From JAHFUA01 sp963733935 (GTDB taxonomy: Bacteria > Acidobacteriota > Terriglobia > Terriglobales > Acidobacteriaceae), in NCBI GenBank assembly GCA_963733935.1, contig CAVTEQ010000014.1, positions 1-64,000 on the forward strand: DNA of 64,000 bases. The letters run 5' to 3'. A program made the position numbers and the translations under genes. The notes under the pieces are model-generated. The model ran no database searches and was not told the origin of the DNA. It worked only from the letters and a program-made list of their open reading frames with translations. Of the stretch, positions 34,684-42,748 are shown piece by piece (position 1 is the stretch's first letter; every line of letters starts with the position of its first letter).

Positions 34684-35208
34684 ATGCGATCTCTTGGTTT
34701 TATGGTTGATCATCTGGGCAGAATTGCGCTGTTGGTTAGCCTGACGGCCATGGCTGCGCAAGCACAGGCGCCGGCTGGGCAGCAGGCAACGCAAGTCACA
34801 GTAAGGGGTTGTTTGCAAAAAGGAGCTGCTGGGATCACCTTGACGGATGGTACTGGAACGACGTACCTGCTGGACTACGCTTCCATGTCACCGCAAGGAT
34901 CGGCTTTCGTCGAGGTACACGGTGTTCAGTTCGCGCCGAACGGGCAGGAAGGCGAGGCGGCTCTGCCGAAGATCCGCGTCGACACCATGCGTCGCCTGTC
35001 CGACATATGTCCGGAGAAAATCATGGCGCCGCCATCCACTGCGATGCCTCCTTCCCCTAGTGCGCAATCACCCAGCACGCCTGATTACCAATCACCAATC
35101 GCGCCGGACGGGGAAGAGGCAGCGCCGGTGCTGAACTCGCAAGGCGCAGGCGGGGCGCCCAGCCCGGGAACGGGGAATCCACCCGACCAGCAAACAGACA
35201 AGAAATAG
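34684..35208 (+). CDS. Secreted small OB-like protein with Pro/Ser tail
   Basis: The 174-residue protein has a signal peptide ending near AQAQA (residue 28), a compact domain beginning TQVTVRGCLQKGAAGITLTDGTGTTYLLD (about residues 38-105), and a disordered Pro/Ser-rich tail. The domain pattern, a strand with one Cys followed by a thermally stable beta turn and LTD-GTG-TYLL, recurs in many secreted acidobacterial proteins. The function is unknown. ATG 34684 is preceded by AAGGGGG. It lies 57 bases after fdhD on the same strand, but a functional link is not apparent. Confidence 0.6.
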   Translation: MRSLGFMVDHLGRIALLVSLTAMAAQAQAPAGQQATQVTVRGCLQKGAAGITLTDGTGTTYLLDYASMSPQGSAFVEVHGVQFAPNGQEGEAALPKIRVDTMRRLSDICPEKIMAPPSTAMPPSPSAQSPSTPDYQSPIAPDGEEAAPVLNSQGAGGAPSPGTGNPPDQQTDKK

Positions 35209-35252
35209 AAGAAGCAGAAACGAGGCGCATCGCGGGATGCGCCCATCCCTCT

Positions 35253-35822
35253 CTAGTGATGGTCGTGGTGCTCGCGATCGTGGTCGTGGCCGTGGTCCGG
35301 ACCGCCGAGGCGGGCGCGGATCTCGCCGCTGGGATGGTTGGTGGTGTGAATATTGACGTACGCCGCACCGTGGCGGATCGCCTGCAGCATCTCGGCGAAG
35401 CCCGCGGCTCCGGCATCGATTCCCTGCCCTGGAACGGCGACAACGTCGGCGGCGGTCAGCGTGCCGGTGATGGTCGCCGGATTAGTGGTGGGGCAGGCCT
35501 GCGGAACGGGTACGGTTGTGGGCGCGTTGCCGAGATTGGTGCACAGGAAGAGCACGATCCCGCCAGTAAGGGCCGGCCGGCCGAAGTGAATATGGGATTG
35601 GGTAATCGCCGATGAGAGATCTCGGAAGGTCAGCTCGTAATCGATGGCCGTGCCATCATGGCTGATCCTGGCCTTGAACTCGCCGCTCCCGGTCGTATTG
35701 ATGGTCGCCGCCGTCTCTTGATAGCCGGTGAGGTGGACCCGGAGCACTTCATCCTCGTTGGCGGCGAGCGGAGCCGCGACCAGGATCAGCAGGGCTGCGG
35801 TGACAAGTAACATGCGCTTCAT
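35253..35822 (-). CDS. Secreted CHRD-domain protein with His-rich tail
   Basis: The 189-residue protein has a signal peptide (MKRMLLVTAALLILVAAPLAANE) and a CHRD domain: VHLTGYQETAATINTTGSGEFKARI, ITQSHIHFGRPALTGGIVLFLC, and AYVNIHTTNHPSGEIRARL at the end. CHRD domains occur in chordin and in many bacterial secreted proteins of unknown role. The C terminus is an unusual His/Asp-rich run (HGHDHDREHHDHH), a likely metal-binding tail. A histidine in SHIHFG is conserved in the family. Clear start at ATG 35822. Confidence 0.8.
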   Translation of the reverse strand: MKRMLLVTAALLILVAAPLAANEDEVLRVHLTGYQETAATINTTGSGEFKARISHDGTAIDYELTFRDLSSAITQSHIHFGRPALTGGIVLFLCTNLGNAPTTVPVPQACPTTNPATITGTLTAADVVAVPGQGIDAGAAGFAEMLQAIRHGAAYVNIHTTNHPSGEIRARLGGPDHGHDHDREHHDHH

Positions 35823-35995
35823 CTTGAATCCTCCCGCGTGGCGGAACCTTCCTTCGGCTCTGGGGATGAGACCAAGGGCAGAGCTCGCAAAACGCGCGCC
35901 GGGACTCTATAGCCGTGCCTCTCCGCCTGTCAACGCACGGGGTGTAAAAGTTTTGTAACCGCAAAATCCGCGCCAGGAGCGGGAGAAGGCGGAAT

Positions 35996-36757
35996 TCAGT
36001 ATCCGGTGCGCGCTGCCGTGGGACTCGGCGCTCCTGGGGCGCCCAGCTCGCTCATGATGTGAACGCTGGAGCTGGTGCCGATGCGGTCGGCGCCAGCCTT
36101 GAGCATGGCAGCGAAATCGGCGGCATTGCGCACCCCGCCGGCAGCCTTGACGCGGCAACGGTCGCCCACCACGCGCCGCATCAGCGCAACGTCCGCGAGC
36201 GTCGCCCCGCCGGTGCTGAAGCCGGTCGAGGTCTTCACGAAATCCGTCCCCGCTGCTACCGCGAGCTGGCAGGCAGTCTCCTTTTCTTTATCGGTGAGCA
36301 GGGCGCATTCGAGAATGACCTTGAGGATGGCGCCGGCCTGGTGGCAGGTTTCGGCCAGCACTCGGATGTCGGTCTCGACCAGCGCGTGATCGCCGGACTT
36401 GAGCGCGCCGATGTTCATCACCATGTCCAACTCGTCGGCGCCCAGGCGCAGGCACTCGTCGGCCTCAAGACGCTTGGCCGTGGTAACCGAAGCGCCCAGC
36501 GGAAAGCCGATCACCACGCCGGTTTTCACCGGAGTATCGCGCAGGCGACCGGCGCAGAAGGAAACCCAGGTGGGATTGACCATCACACAAGCAAAGCCGT
36601 ACTGCGCGGCCTCGTCGCAGAGCTGCACCACCTGGGCGCGGCTGGTCTCAGGCTTCAGCAGAGTGTGATCGATGCGCCAGGCCGCAGCCTGCCACTCCGG
36701 AACTGGGAGCGAGGCGTCCGGCCCGCTCAGGCTGGGATAGAGGCTCATCGCAAGCAT
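35996..36757 (-). CDS. deoC: Deoxyribose-phosphate aldolase
   Basis: The 253-residue class I aldolase has IDHTLLKPETSRAQVVQLCDEA, VIGFPLGASVTTAKRLEAD, the catalytic segment ILECALLTD, the Schiff-base lysine in DFVKTSTGFSTGGAT and the second lysine in RVKAAGGVR. It cleaves 2-deoxyribose-5-phosphate to glyceraldehyde-3-phosphate and acetaldehyde in deoxynucleoside catabolism. ATG 36748 (MSLYPS) is an alternative to ATG 36757. Nearby hpt, cdd and a nuclease form a loose nucleic-acid salvage neighbourhood. Confidence 0.93.
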   Translation of the reverse strand: MLAMSLYPSLSGPDASLPVPEWQAAAWRIDHTLLKPETSRAQVVQLCDEAAQYGFACVMVNPTWVSFCAGRLRDTPVKTGVVIGFPLGASVTTAKRLEADECLRLGADELDMVMNIGALKSGDHALVETDIRVLAETCHQAGAILKVILECALLTDKEKETACQLAVAAGTDFVKTSTGFSTGGATLADVALMRRVVGDRCRVKAAGGVRNAADFAAMLKAGADRIGTSSSVHIMSELGAPGAPSPTAARTGY

Positions 36758-36782
36758 GCTACCGCAGCTTCAGCGCCCGAAG

Positions 36783-36875
36783 GTAGCGCCGCCGTCCCGG
36801 CGGCTGTCGCGTGGGCGTCCGGCCCACGCTGAGGGCGAGACGCCCTCGGGACAGCCGGCAAGATGCCGGCGCTAC
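36783..36875. repeat. Dispersed palindromic repeat, copy 1
   Basis: A 93-base segment is bounded by GTAGCGCC and GGCGCTAC. It contains GGGACAGCCGGCAAGATGCC and the inverse CCGGCGGCTGTCGCG. A related copy lies at 41525-41575, inside the start of the ABC permease gene. It has no coding potential. Confidence 0.65.
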
Positions 36876-36916
36876 GGTGCGCCGCGGCCTTTGATGCGGG
36901 GGAATGTAATATTCTG

Positions 36917-36931
36917 TAATACATGGTATTA
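36917..36931. promoter_or_regulatory. Palindromic operator of the ParDE-like module
   Basis: TAATAC-ATG-GTATTA is a perfect inverted repeat, nine bases before the antitoxin ATG at 36940, in a strikingly A/T-rich stretch. Antitoxins of this ribbon-helix-helix class typically bind such sites to autoregulate the operon. Confidence 0.6.
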
Positions 36932-36939
36932 TATTCAAT

Positions 36940-37191
36940 ATGAGCCGCCCGGAGAAAACCATCAGCTTTCGTGCCGATGCCGACAAGATCGATGCCCTCG
37001 ATTCCCTGGCCTCCGCGCAGGACCGTCCGCGCAGCTATCTCATCAACGAGGCCATCAGCAATTATCTCGAACTGCATGCCTACCAGGACGCGCTGGTGCG
37101 CAAGGGACTGGAAGACATGCGGAAGGGCCGCGTGGTAAGCCATGAAGAGATTGTGAAGCGGCTCAAGCGGCCTGCTCGCTCGCGCTCATGA
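36940..37191 (+). CDS. Ribbon-helix-helix (ParD/CopG-type) antitoxin
   Basis: The 83-residue protein starts MSRPEKTISFRADADKIDALDSLA, the N-terminal beta strand and first helix of ribbon-helix-helix DNA-binding proteins, with RPRSYLINEAISNYLEL as the second helix. The C-terminal tail should neutralise the toxin. It overlaps the ParE-like gene by four bases and has its own A/T-rich palindromic upstream region. Confidence 0.85.
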   Translation: MSRPEKTISFRADADKIDALDSLASAQDRPRSYLINEAISNYLELHAYQDALVRKGLEDMRKGRVVSHEEIVKRLKRPARSRS

Positions 37192-37472
37192 TCGAGTGGA
37201 CCGAGCAGGCGGCCCGGCAGCTCGACCAGGCCCACGACTACATCGCCCTGTCCAACTCCGAGGAGGTTGCCGCCCGCATCGCGGCGCAAATTGTAGCTCG
37301 CGTTCAGCAGCTTGCGTCATTCCCAATGTCCGGGAGACCGGGGCGAGTGCCGGGTACTCGCGAACTGGTGATTTCGCAAACCCCGTTTATCGTCGCGTAT
37401 ACGATCGACAACGACCGCATCGTGATCCTCGCCATCTATCACGGCGCGCAAAGGTGGCCGGCGGCTTTCTGA
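37188..37472 (+). CDS. ParE/RelE-superfamily toxin
   Basis: The 94-residue protein begins MIEWTEQAARQLDQAHDYIA, has the helical hairpin and basic strand of the ParE/RelE fold (PMSGRPGRVPGTRELVI), and ends PFIVAYTIDNDRIVILAIYHGAQRWP, the conserved core strands with a C-terminal His-Gly-x-Gln-x-Trp motif. ParE members poison gyrase, while RelE members cut mRNA; this sequence fits ParE better. It is translated from an ATGA overlap with the antitoxin. Confidence 0.88.
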   Translation: MIEWTEQAARQLDQAHDYIALSNSEEVAARIAAQIVARVQQLASFPMSGRPGRVPGTRELVISQTPFIVAYTIDNDRIVILAIYHGAQRWPAAF

Positions 37473-37478
37473 GCCTTC

Positions 37479-38060
37479 CTACTTTCCGCTGTACGCCTCG
37501 GGCGGCAGGATGCAGATGTCCGGCAGGTTGCGGTAGTGCTCGGCATAGTCGAGCCCGTAGCCAACCACGAACTCGTTAGGGATCGTAAAGCCCAGGTAGT
37601 CGGCATCGATAGGCTGGATGCGGCGCGAAGGTTTGTCCAGCAGGGCGGCGATCTTGAACGCGCGCGGCTTGTGCTGCAGAACAACGTTCTTCAAGTAATT
37701 CATCGTCAGGCCGGTATCGAGGATGTCCTCCACCAGAATGACGTTCTTGCCCTCGAGCGATGAGTCCACGTCCTTGGTAAGGCGCACCTCGCCGCTGGGA
37801 TGGGTGCGGTCGGCGTAGCTGGAGACGGCGAAGAAGTCGAAGGTGGCGTCGAGATCCAGGCTGCGCGCCAGCTCGGCCAGGAAGATGGTGGCGCCCTTCA
37901 GCACGCCGATGAGCAGCACGCTCTGGCCTTCGAAGTCGCGGCTGATGGCGAGGCCCATCTCGGCCACGCGGCGCGCGATCTGGTCGCGGGTGAGCAATAC
38001 CTTCATCCGTGACACAGGCACGGGCACCGCCGGGATCTGGTTCATGGTTGTTGTGCTCAT
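37479..38060 (-). CDS. hpt: Hypoxanthine phosphoribosyltransferase
   Basis: The protein (about 193 residues) has VLLIGVLKGATIFLAELAR, FFAVSSYADRTHPSGEVRLTKDV, and the PRPP-binding motif VILVEDILDTGLTMNYL, followed by DYLGFTIPNEFVVGYGLDYAEHYRNLP. It salvages hypoxanthine and guanine with PRPP. Start codons at 38060 (MSTTTM) and 38045 (MNQIPAV) are both possible; the longer frame to 38072 is less likely. Its 3' end lies seven bases from the convergent toxin gene. Confidence 0.93.
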   Translation of the reverse strand: MSTTTMNQIPAVPVPVSRMKVLLTRDQIARRVAEMGLAISRDFEGQSVLLIGVLKGATIFLAELARSLDLDATFDFFAVSSYADRTHPSGEVRLTKDVDSSLEGKNVILVEDILDTGLTMNYLKNVVLQHKPRAFKIAALLDKPSRRIQPIDADYLGFTIPNEFVVGYGLDYAEHYRNLPDICILPPEAYSGK

Positions 38061-38111
38061 TGTAGGCCGCACATCATAACCGAAAGCCGCCGGGCAGCAA
38101 ATCAGAGATTG

Positions 38112-38609
38112 CTAGCGGCCTCCGCGGCGACGCGGAGCGCGACGCTTGCCGAACATTCGCGGATCGTAGGTGACGGGCTCCAGACCACCGGCCACAATTC
38201 GCCGATAGTCAGAATGCCCGGGATTGATGAGGCAATTTCTCTCGCTCGGAGCCAAGACCGAGGGCACCAGCAGCATGCAGTGCTCTCCCCGTTGTACGAA
38301 TTCATCGCCGAACCGAGCCAGTTCGCCGGGCGCAGCAGAATCGCGCCAGTGGGCAGGCAGGCTGCCCACTTTCACGGTCTCGCGCGATAAGTCGTCGGGC
38401 ACATCCGCGATCGCCAGAACAAGATCGTCGGGAGGATCGTCGCGATCGAGGTGGACAAAGTATTCCAGCATGGCGAGAGATTGATGCTCTGACGCGTAGC
38501 TGAGGCGGGTTCCCGGACTCGACCAGCGGCCTCCATAGCGATATGCGCCTTCGCCGTCAGACGGATTGCGCGCATACTTGCGCCGCAACACGCGATAGAC
38601 CTGGCTCAA
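38112..38609 (-). CDS. RES-domain toxin
   Basis: The 165-residue protein has the RES pattern: an N-terminal Arg (VYRVLRRKYA), GAYRYGGRWSSPGTRLSYAS with the Arg-Tyr-Ser triad, ASEHQSLAMLEYFVHL with the Glu, and C-terminal CLINPGHSDYRRIV. RES toxins of the Xre-RES family deplete NAD+ and structurally resemble ADP-ribosyltransferases. It overlaps its antitoxin gene by four bases. Length and motif content are normal. Confidence 0.88.
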   Translation of the reverse strand: MSQVYRVLRRKYARNPSDGEGAYRYGGRWSSPGTRLSYASEHQSLAMLEYFVHLDRDDPPDDLVLAIADVPDDLSRETVKVGSLPAHWRDSAAPGELARFGDEFVQRGEHCMLLVPSVLAPSERNCLINPGHSDYRRIVAGGLEPVTYDPRMFGKRRAPRRRGGR

Positions 38610-39043
38610 CTAATCCCGCCATAGGCGATGCGTCCCAGAATGTTCTCCACCTGCCGCGCTCCCAGTTCGGTATCGATTGCCGCCACCGGCGCGAGGCCGC
38701 CCAAGGCGCGATTGGGACGCCTGAGCCAGCGCAGGACGCGCTCGTGGCTTCCGAGATAGTCGTTGGCGATGGCCACGATGCGAGCCAAGCGATAGAGCCG
38801 GTCAGATTCATAGCGCGCTAGCTTTCCGGTGCGCCGCCGCCGCTGCAGGCTGCGCGGCGAAAGGTCCAGCGCGTCGGCCAGCTCCTTCAGCGTCAGGCCG
38901 GAGGCCTCCATCAGCTTCTCCACCACACCCGGCGGAAAGCCTTCCCGGATAGCCTCACGCAGGTCGCCATGGCTGGCGAGTGTCCGGCCCAGGATCCGCT
39001 TCCCGCCCAACTCCGCAACCACGGCTTGTATCTCATTTACCAT
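38606..39043 (-). CDS. Xre/MbcA/ParS-type antitoxin (RES partner)
   Basis: The 145-residue protein starts MVNEIQAVVAELGGKRILG. It has a helix-turn-helix in LTLKELADALDLSPRSLQRRRRTGKL and the C-terminal toxin-binding domain WLRRPNRALGGLAPVAAIDTELGARQVENILGRI. This is the antitoxin of Xre-RES modules. ATG 39043 lies inside a perfect 10-base inverted repeat (39041-39068), so the protein probably binds its own start region. The open frame to 39082 is unlikely. Confidence 0.88.
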   Translation of the reverse strand: MVNEIQAVVAELGGKRILGRTLASHGDLREAIREGFPPGVVEKLMEASGLTLKELADALDLSPRSLQRRRRTGKLARYESDRLYRLARIVAIANDYLGSHERVLRWLRRPNRALGGLAPVAAIDTELGARQVENILGRIAYGGIS

Positions 39044-39068
39044 TTGTCGCCTATGATAGCGACAAATG
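39041..39068. promoter_or_regulatory. Perfect palindromic operator overlapping the antitoxin start
   Basis: CATTTGTCGC and GCGACAAATG are exact inverted repeats around an eight-base spacer (CTATGATA). One arm includes the antitoxin start codon on the minus strand, and the spacer could carry a -10 element (TATCAT). A regulator bound here would block initiation of the Xre-RES operon, which may be leaderless. Confidence 0.65.
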
Positions 39069-39097
39069 ACGCCAAGATGCAAGCAGTCACTGGCCGA

Positions 39098-39508
39098 TCA
39101 CAATTTAAAGCCGCCGGGCAGCAAATCGGAGATTGGCATCTGCTGCGGTCCTTCTGGTCCCTGGAACAGTACCAGCGCTTGCGACCCGAATTCGAAGATC
39201 ACTTGCCGGCAGGCGCCGCAAGGAGAAGCCGCCTGGTCCTGGCCCTGGTGAAGAGCGCAGACGGCAACCGCGCGAAGCTTCATTCCCGGGCCTTCGGCGG
39301 CGACAGCGGCAAATATGGCCGAACGCTCGGCGCAGATGGTGAGCCCGTAGGAAGAGTTCTCGACGTTGCAGCCCCCAAACACGCCGCCGCGCTGCGTCAA
39401 GACGGCAGCCCCAACCTGAAAGTGGGAGAATGGCGCGTAGGCCTTGTCAAGCATGGCGCGCGCGGCCAGAAGCAGGCGCTGTTGCTGGTCCGGCGCGAGA
39501 CCAGTCAC
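39098..39508 (-). CDS. cdd: Cytidine deaminase
   Basis: The 136-residue protein has the zinc-binding motif CAERSAIFAAV (catalytic Glu) and PCGACRQVIFEF, and the tetramer-forming N-terminal NVENSSYGLTI. It deaminates cytidine and deoxycytidine to uridine and deoxyuridine. GTG 39508 overlaps the TGA of the upstream nuclease gene (39505-39507), so the open frame to 39625 is not used. It lies just upstream of, but separate from, the Xre-RES module. Confidence 0.92.
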   Translation of the reverse strand: MTGLAPDQQQRLLLAARAMLDKAYAPFSHFQVGAAVLTQRGGVFGGCNVENSSYGLTICAERSAIFAAVAAEGPGMKLRAVAVCALHQGQDQAASPCGACRQVIFEFGSQALVLFQGPEGPQQMPISDLLPGGFKL

Positions 39509-40494
39509 TTCTTCTCTCCCTTCGACTCGGGCTTTGCCTCCGGCGGCTTGGGCTCGGCCTCGGCGCTTTCCAGCCACGCGGTGTACCACATGTTGACCAG
39601 CATCTGCGCTCCGGAAGCCAGGCACTCGGCGACAAATCGCTTCCCTTCCGGAGTGCCCGCGCCGTCGAAGGCTTTGGTCTTGTCCAGTTGATACAGCTTC
39701 TCAACGAGGCTATGGCTTCCGCGCAGGAACTTCACATAGTCCGGGAACACGTCGCCCAGCCGCTGCACCGGGTGCATATGCGGCGTAACGTCTTCGCTCT
39801 TGATGTTCGCGGCGACGAAGCCCGTCTCGAATTTCCAATGCAGGCCAGGAGTCCATGGCGCGCCCGGCGGAGTCTCGACGCGGACGGCATAGCCGTTCGG
39901 ATTGGGACCAAACCAGCCGTCGTAATGAATGGTCGTGTGCATGGGCTGGGAGGTGTCGCCGACATAGTGGCCGAGCCAGCCGGCGTAGAAGACAGCATCC
40001 TGCTCGACGGCCTCGGTGGGCTTGTGTTCGCTCGTGAGCTGGCGATATTGGCGGAAGGCTTCGCGCAGCCGCTGGTAGACCTCGATGGTTTCGTACGGCA
40101 GAAGGCCGACCCGTTCCGGCAGCAGCTCGTCCGGATTGGCAGCCGTGGCGCGCTTGTCGTAGAGCGCATGCACAAACCACCAGCGGTCGCGAGGAAACTC
40201 GGGCATCCAGTCCACGCGCTCCAGATCGATGTAGTGCTCGGGCTCCTGCGCCGCTTTTAACTGCGCGTCCCGCTTGTCGCGCCAGCGATCCGGCTCCGAT
40301 GCCAGGTAGCCAAGCCGTGTCCCCGCCTCGCGGAAAAACTTGGGCATGTCCGCAGGCGCACGGCTGGCGGCGATCTGGTTGATCATTAAATGCCCTTCCG
40401 GCCCCCAGCCGGACGAGGGAATCGGAGTGAGCACAAAGATCAGCGCGAGAGCAACGGCGGCACGGAATGGCAGGCGGCGAGCGGTGTTGGTCAT
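39505..40494 (-). CDS. Secreted S1/P1-like zinc nuclease
   Basis: The 329-residue protein has a signal peptide cleaved before the WGPEGHLMINQIA start. In the S1/P1 family the mature N-terminal Trp and this His are zinc ligands. It carries further motifs EPEHYIDLERVDW, WLGHYVGDTSQPMHTTIHYDGWFG and HPVQRL. These enzymes degrade single-stranded nucleic acids in the periplasm or medium. The four-base overlap with cdd suggests a unit for nucleotide scavenging. A Pro/Glu-rich tail (PKPPEAKPESKGEKK) ends the protein. Confidence 0.82.
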   Translation of the reverse strand: MTNTARRLPFRAAVALALIFVLTPIPSSGWGPEGHLMINQIAASRAPADMPKFFREAGTRLGYLASEPDRWRDKRDAQLKAAQEPEHYIDLERVDWMPEFPRDRWWFVHALYDKRATAANPDELLPERVGLLPYETIEVYQRLREAFRQYRQLTSEHKPTEAVEQDAVFYAGWLGHYVGDTSQPMHTTIHYDGWFGPNPNGYAVRVETPPGAPWTPGLHWKFETGFVAANIKSEDVTPHMHPVQRLGDVFPDYVKFLRGSHSLVEKLYQLDKTKAFDGAGTPEGKRFVAECLASGAQMLVNMWYTAWLESAEAEPKPPEAKPESKGEKK

Positions 40495-40586
40495 CAGCGG
40501 CCCGTTGGCGATTTGCGAAGCCGAAATACTACCACGCCAATTAGTCGCGCTCCGGCGAGACCGCGGCGTTACGTTATCATTCCACC

Positions 40587-41519
40587 ATGGATGTGGTGGT
40601 CCGCTGCCGCAATCTGTTCAAGACCTATGACGGCAAGGTGGAAGCCGTGCGCGGTCTGGATCTCCAGATCCGCCTGGGAGAGTGCTTCGGCCTGTTGGGG
40701 CCAAACGGCGCGGGCAAGACCACCACCATCGAGATCCTGGAAGGTCTGCTGCCGGCGACCTCCGGCGAAGTCGAGATCCTTGGACGCAACTGGAGCGCGC
40801 ACCAGCGCGAGTTGCGTGAGCTGTTGGGCATCTCGTTGCAGGAGACGCGCCTTTCGGAGAAGCTCACCGTGGCCGAGACGCTGAAGCTGTTCTCAAGTTT
40901 TTATGAGCATCCAAGCTCGCCCGAAGCCGTGATGGAAGAGATGGCGCTCACGGAAAAAGCCGACACCTGGGTGGGCAAGCTCTCCGGCGGGCAGCGACAG
41001 CGGCTGGCGGTGGCCGCGGCGCTGGTGGGCAATCCCAGGATTCTGTTTCTGGACGAGCCAACCACGGGCCTCGATCCGCAAAGCCGGCGGCAACTCTGGG
41101 AAATCGTGCGGCAATTCCAGCAGCGCGGCGGCACGGTGCTGCTCACCACCCACTACATGGACGAAGCCGAGCGCTTGTGCGACCGGTTGGCGATCATCGA
41201 TCACGGGAAGATCATCGCCGAAGGCACGCCGGCCGAGCTGATCAAGCGCTATTGCGGGCAGAACATGGTCGAATTTGCCGTGAGCCCGCCCGTGGACGGC
41301 ACGGCGCGCGAGTTGTGGAAGTCGTTGCCCGGCGTGGATTCAGTGCACGAAGAGAACGGCCTGACGTCGCTCAGCGTGCGCGAGGCGCATCAGACCATTC
41401 CTGCGCTGCTCGGCGCGGTGGAAGAGCGTGGCTGGCGGCTGGTCCACCTGACCACGCGTCAGGCGAGCCTGGAGGATGTGTTCGTCCACCTGACGGGCAG
41501 GCATTTGAGGGAGGAATAA
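40587..41519 (+). CDS. ABC transporter ATP-binding protein (exporter type)
   Basis: The 310-residue protein has Walker A GPNGAGKTTTIEIL, the signature LSGGQRQRLA, Walker B ILFLDEPTTGLDP, the H-loop THYMDEAERL, and a C-terminal extension of about 80 residues. The domain set fits ABC-2 drug/polysaccharide exporter ATPases such as the CcmA/NodI type. Its TAA stop overlaps the permease start by one base (TAATG), so both genes form one operon. No substrate can be assigned. Confidence 0.93.
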   Translation: MDVVVRCRNLFKTYDGKVEAVRGLDLQIRLGECFGLLGPNGAGKTTTIEILEGLLPATSGEVEILGRNWSAHQRELRELLGISLQETRLSEKLTVAETLKLFSSFYEHPSSPEAVMEEMALTEKADTWVGKLSGGQRQRLAVAAALVGNPRILFLDEPTTGLDPQSRRQLWEIVRQFQQRGGTVLLTTHYMDEAERLCDRLAIIDHGKIIAEGTPAELIKRYCGQNMVEFAVSPPVDGTARELWKSLPGVDSVHEENGLTSLSVREAHQTIPALLGAVEERGWRLVHLTTRQASLEDVFVHLTGRHLREE

Positions 41520-42712
41520 TGGTGCGGCGGCGGGACGCCGTCGCGACAGCCGGCGAGACGCCGGCGCTACGTGCCCGCGGCAGAACCGATTATGAAGGTC
41601 GAGGAACAACGCGAGATCAAAGGCGTGGGTCCGGCGCCCGGACGCCTGCGCCTGTCCCCACCAACGGCCGCTGGGCGGGCTATCGCGGGCTGCTCACGGC
41701 GCGCATGAAGGAGCTGTGGCGGGAGCCGGAGGTGATCTTCTGGGTCTTCGGCTTTCCCTTACTGCTGGCGTTGGGGCTGGGGATTGCCTTCCGCGACAAG
41801 CCCGCGGGTGTGACCAACATCGCGGTGGTCGCCGGGCCGGGCGCTCAGCGCACCGTCGAGTGGCTGCAAGCTTCACCACAGCACTCGAGCATTCACGCCG
41901 ATGTTCTCTCCCAGCCGGACGCCGTCAATCGCTTCCGCCTCGGCAAGTATGCGCTGGTGGTGATTCCGCAGGCGGACGGCAGTGTCGTTTATCGCTACGA
42001 TCCGGCTCGGCCGGAGAGCGTGCTGGCGCGCGCGCAAGTAGATGACGCGTTGCAGGCCGCCGCCGGCCGGAAGGATGTTGTCGCTACCTCCAGCGAGGCC
42101 GCGATGGAGCCGGGCTCGCGCTACATCGATTTCCTGATTCCCGGCCTGCTGGGCATGAACCTGATGAACTCGGGCATGTGGGGAATCGGTTTTGCCCTGG
42201 TGGACATGCGCCAGCGCAAACTGCTCAAGCGCTATCTGGCGACGCCCATGCGCCGCGGCGATTTCCTGCTCGCGCTGAGTTCGAGCCGGCTGGTGCTGAT
42301 GCTGATCGAGGTGGTGCTGCTGCTGGGCTTCGGCACGCTCGTGTTCCACATGCGGGTGATGGGGTCGATACTCACGATCCTTCTTATGGGAACTGTCGGG
42401 GCTTTATGCTTCGGCGGGCTGGGACTGCTGACCGCCAGCCGCGCGCAGAAGATCGAGACCGTCAGCGGATTAATCAACGTCGTGATGCTGCCGATGTGGG
42501 TGTTCTCGGGCGTGTTCTTTTCTTACGAGCGCTTTCCGGCGATCCTGATGCCCTACATCAGGGCGCTGCCGCTGACCGCGCTGAACGACGCTCTGCGCGC
42601 CACAATCCTCGAGGGCGCGCCGCTGACCGCGCAGGGAACGCGGCTGGCGATCATGGCTATCTGGGGTGGAGTGTCGTTTGTGTTGGCGGTGAAGTGGTTC
42701 CGGTGGATCTAG
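41519..42712 (+). CDS. ABC-2-type permease with a repeat-derived N terminus
   Basis: The frame gives 397 residues. After about 60 odd residues the real permease begins (LTARMKELWREPEVIFWVFGFPLLLALGLGIAF) with one N-terminal helix, a long extracytoplasmic loop and a five-helix C-terminal bundle (IPGLLGMNLMNSGMWGIG...ALNDALRATILEGAPL). The first part is repeat DNA (41525-41575), so the true start may lie further in, for example at 41705 (MKELWREPEV). An ATG at 41592 in another frame also gives a protein-like start (MKVEEQREIKGVGPAPG), which would need another small indel. The TAATG overlap with the ATPase is nevertheless preserved. Confidence 0.85.
   Translation: MVRRRDAVATAGETPALRARGRTDYEGRGTTRDQRRGSGARTPAPVPTNGRWAGYRGLLTARMKELWREPEVIFWVFGFPLLLALGLGIAFRDKPAGVTNIAVVAGPGAQRTVEWLQASPQHSSIHADVLSQPDAVNRFRLGKYALVVIPQADGSVVYRYDPARPESVLARAQVDDALQAAAGRKDVVATSSEAAMEPGSRYIDFLIPGLLGMNLMNSGMWGIGFALVDMRQRKLLKRYLATPMRRGDFLLALSSSRLVLMLIEVVLLLGFGTLVFHMRVMGSILTILLMGTVGALCFGGLGLLTASRAQKIETVSGLINVVMLPMWVFSGVFFSYERFPAILMPYIRALPLTALNDALRATILEGAPLTAQGTRLAIMAIWGGVSFVLAVKWFRWI
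41525..41575. repeat. Dispersed palindromic repeat, copy 2, inside the permease 5' end
   Basis: The sequence shares GACAGCCGGC-AGA-GCCGGCGCTACG with the repeat at 36783-36875. It lies right after the permease start codon and is translated in the annotated frame. It shows that the repeat family can reside inside a gene's 5' end without abolishing the frame. Confidence 0.6.
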
Positions 42713-42748
42713 GGTGCTACTGGACAGTTGATGCGCGCCGATGAAGGT

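Noticed and set aside
39066..39251. Short plus-strand ORF divergent from the Xre antitoxin, sharing its palindrome
   Set aside because: It overlaps the cytidine deaminase gene on the other strand and has no recognisable features.
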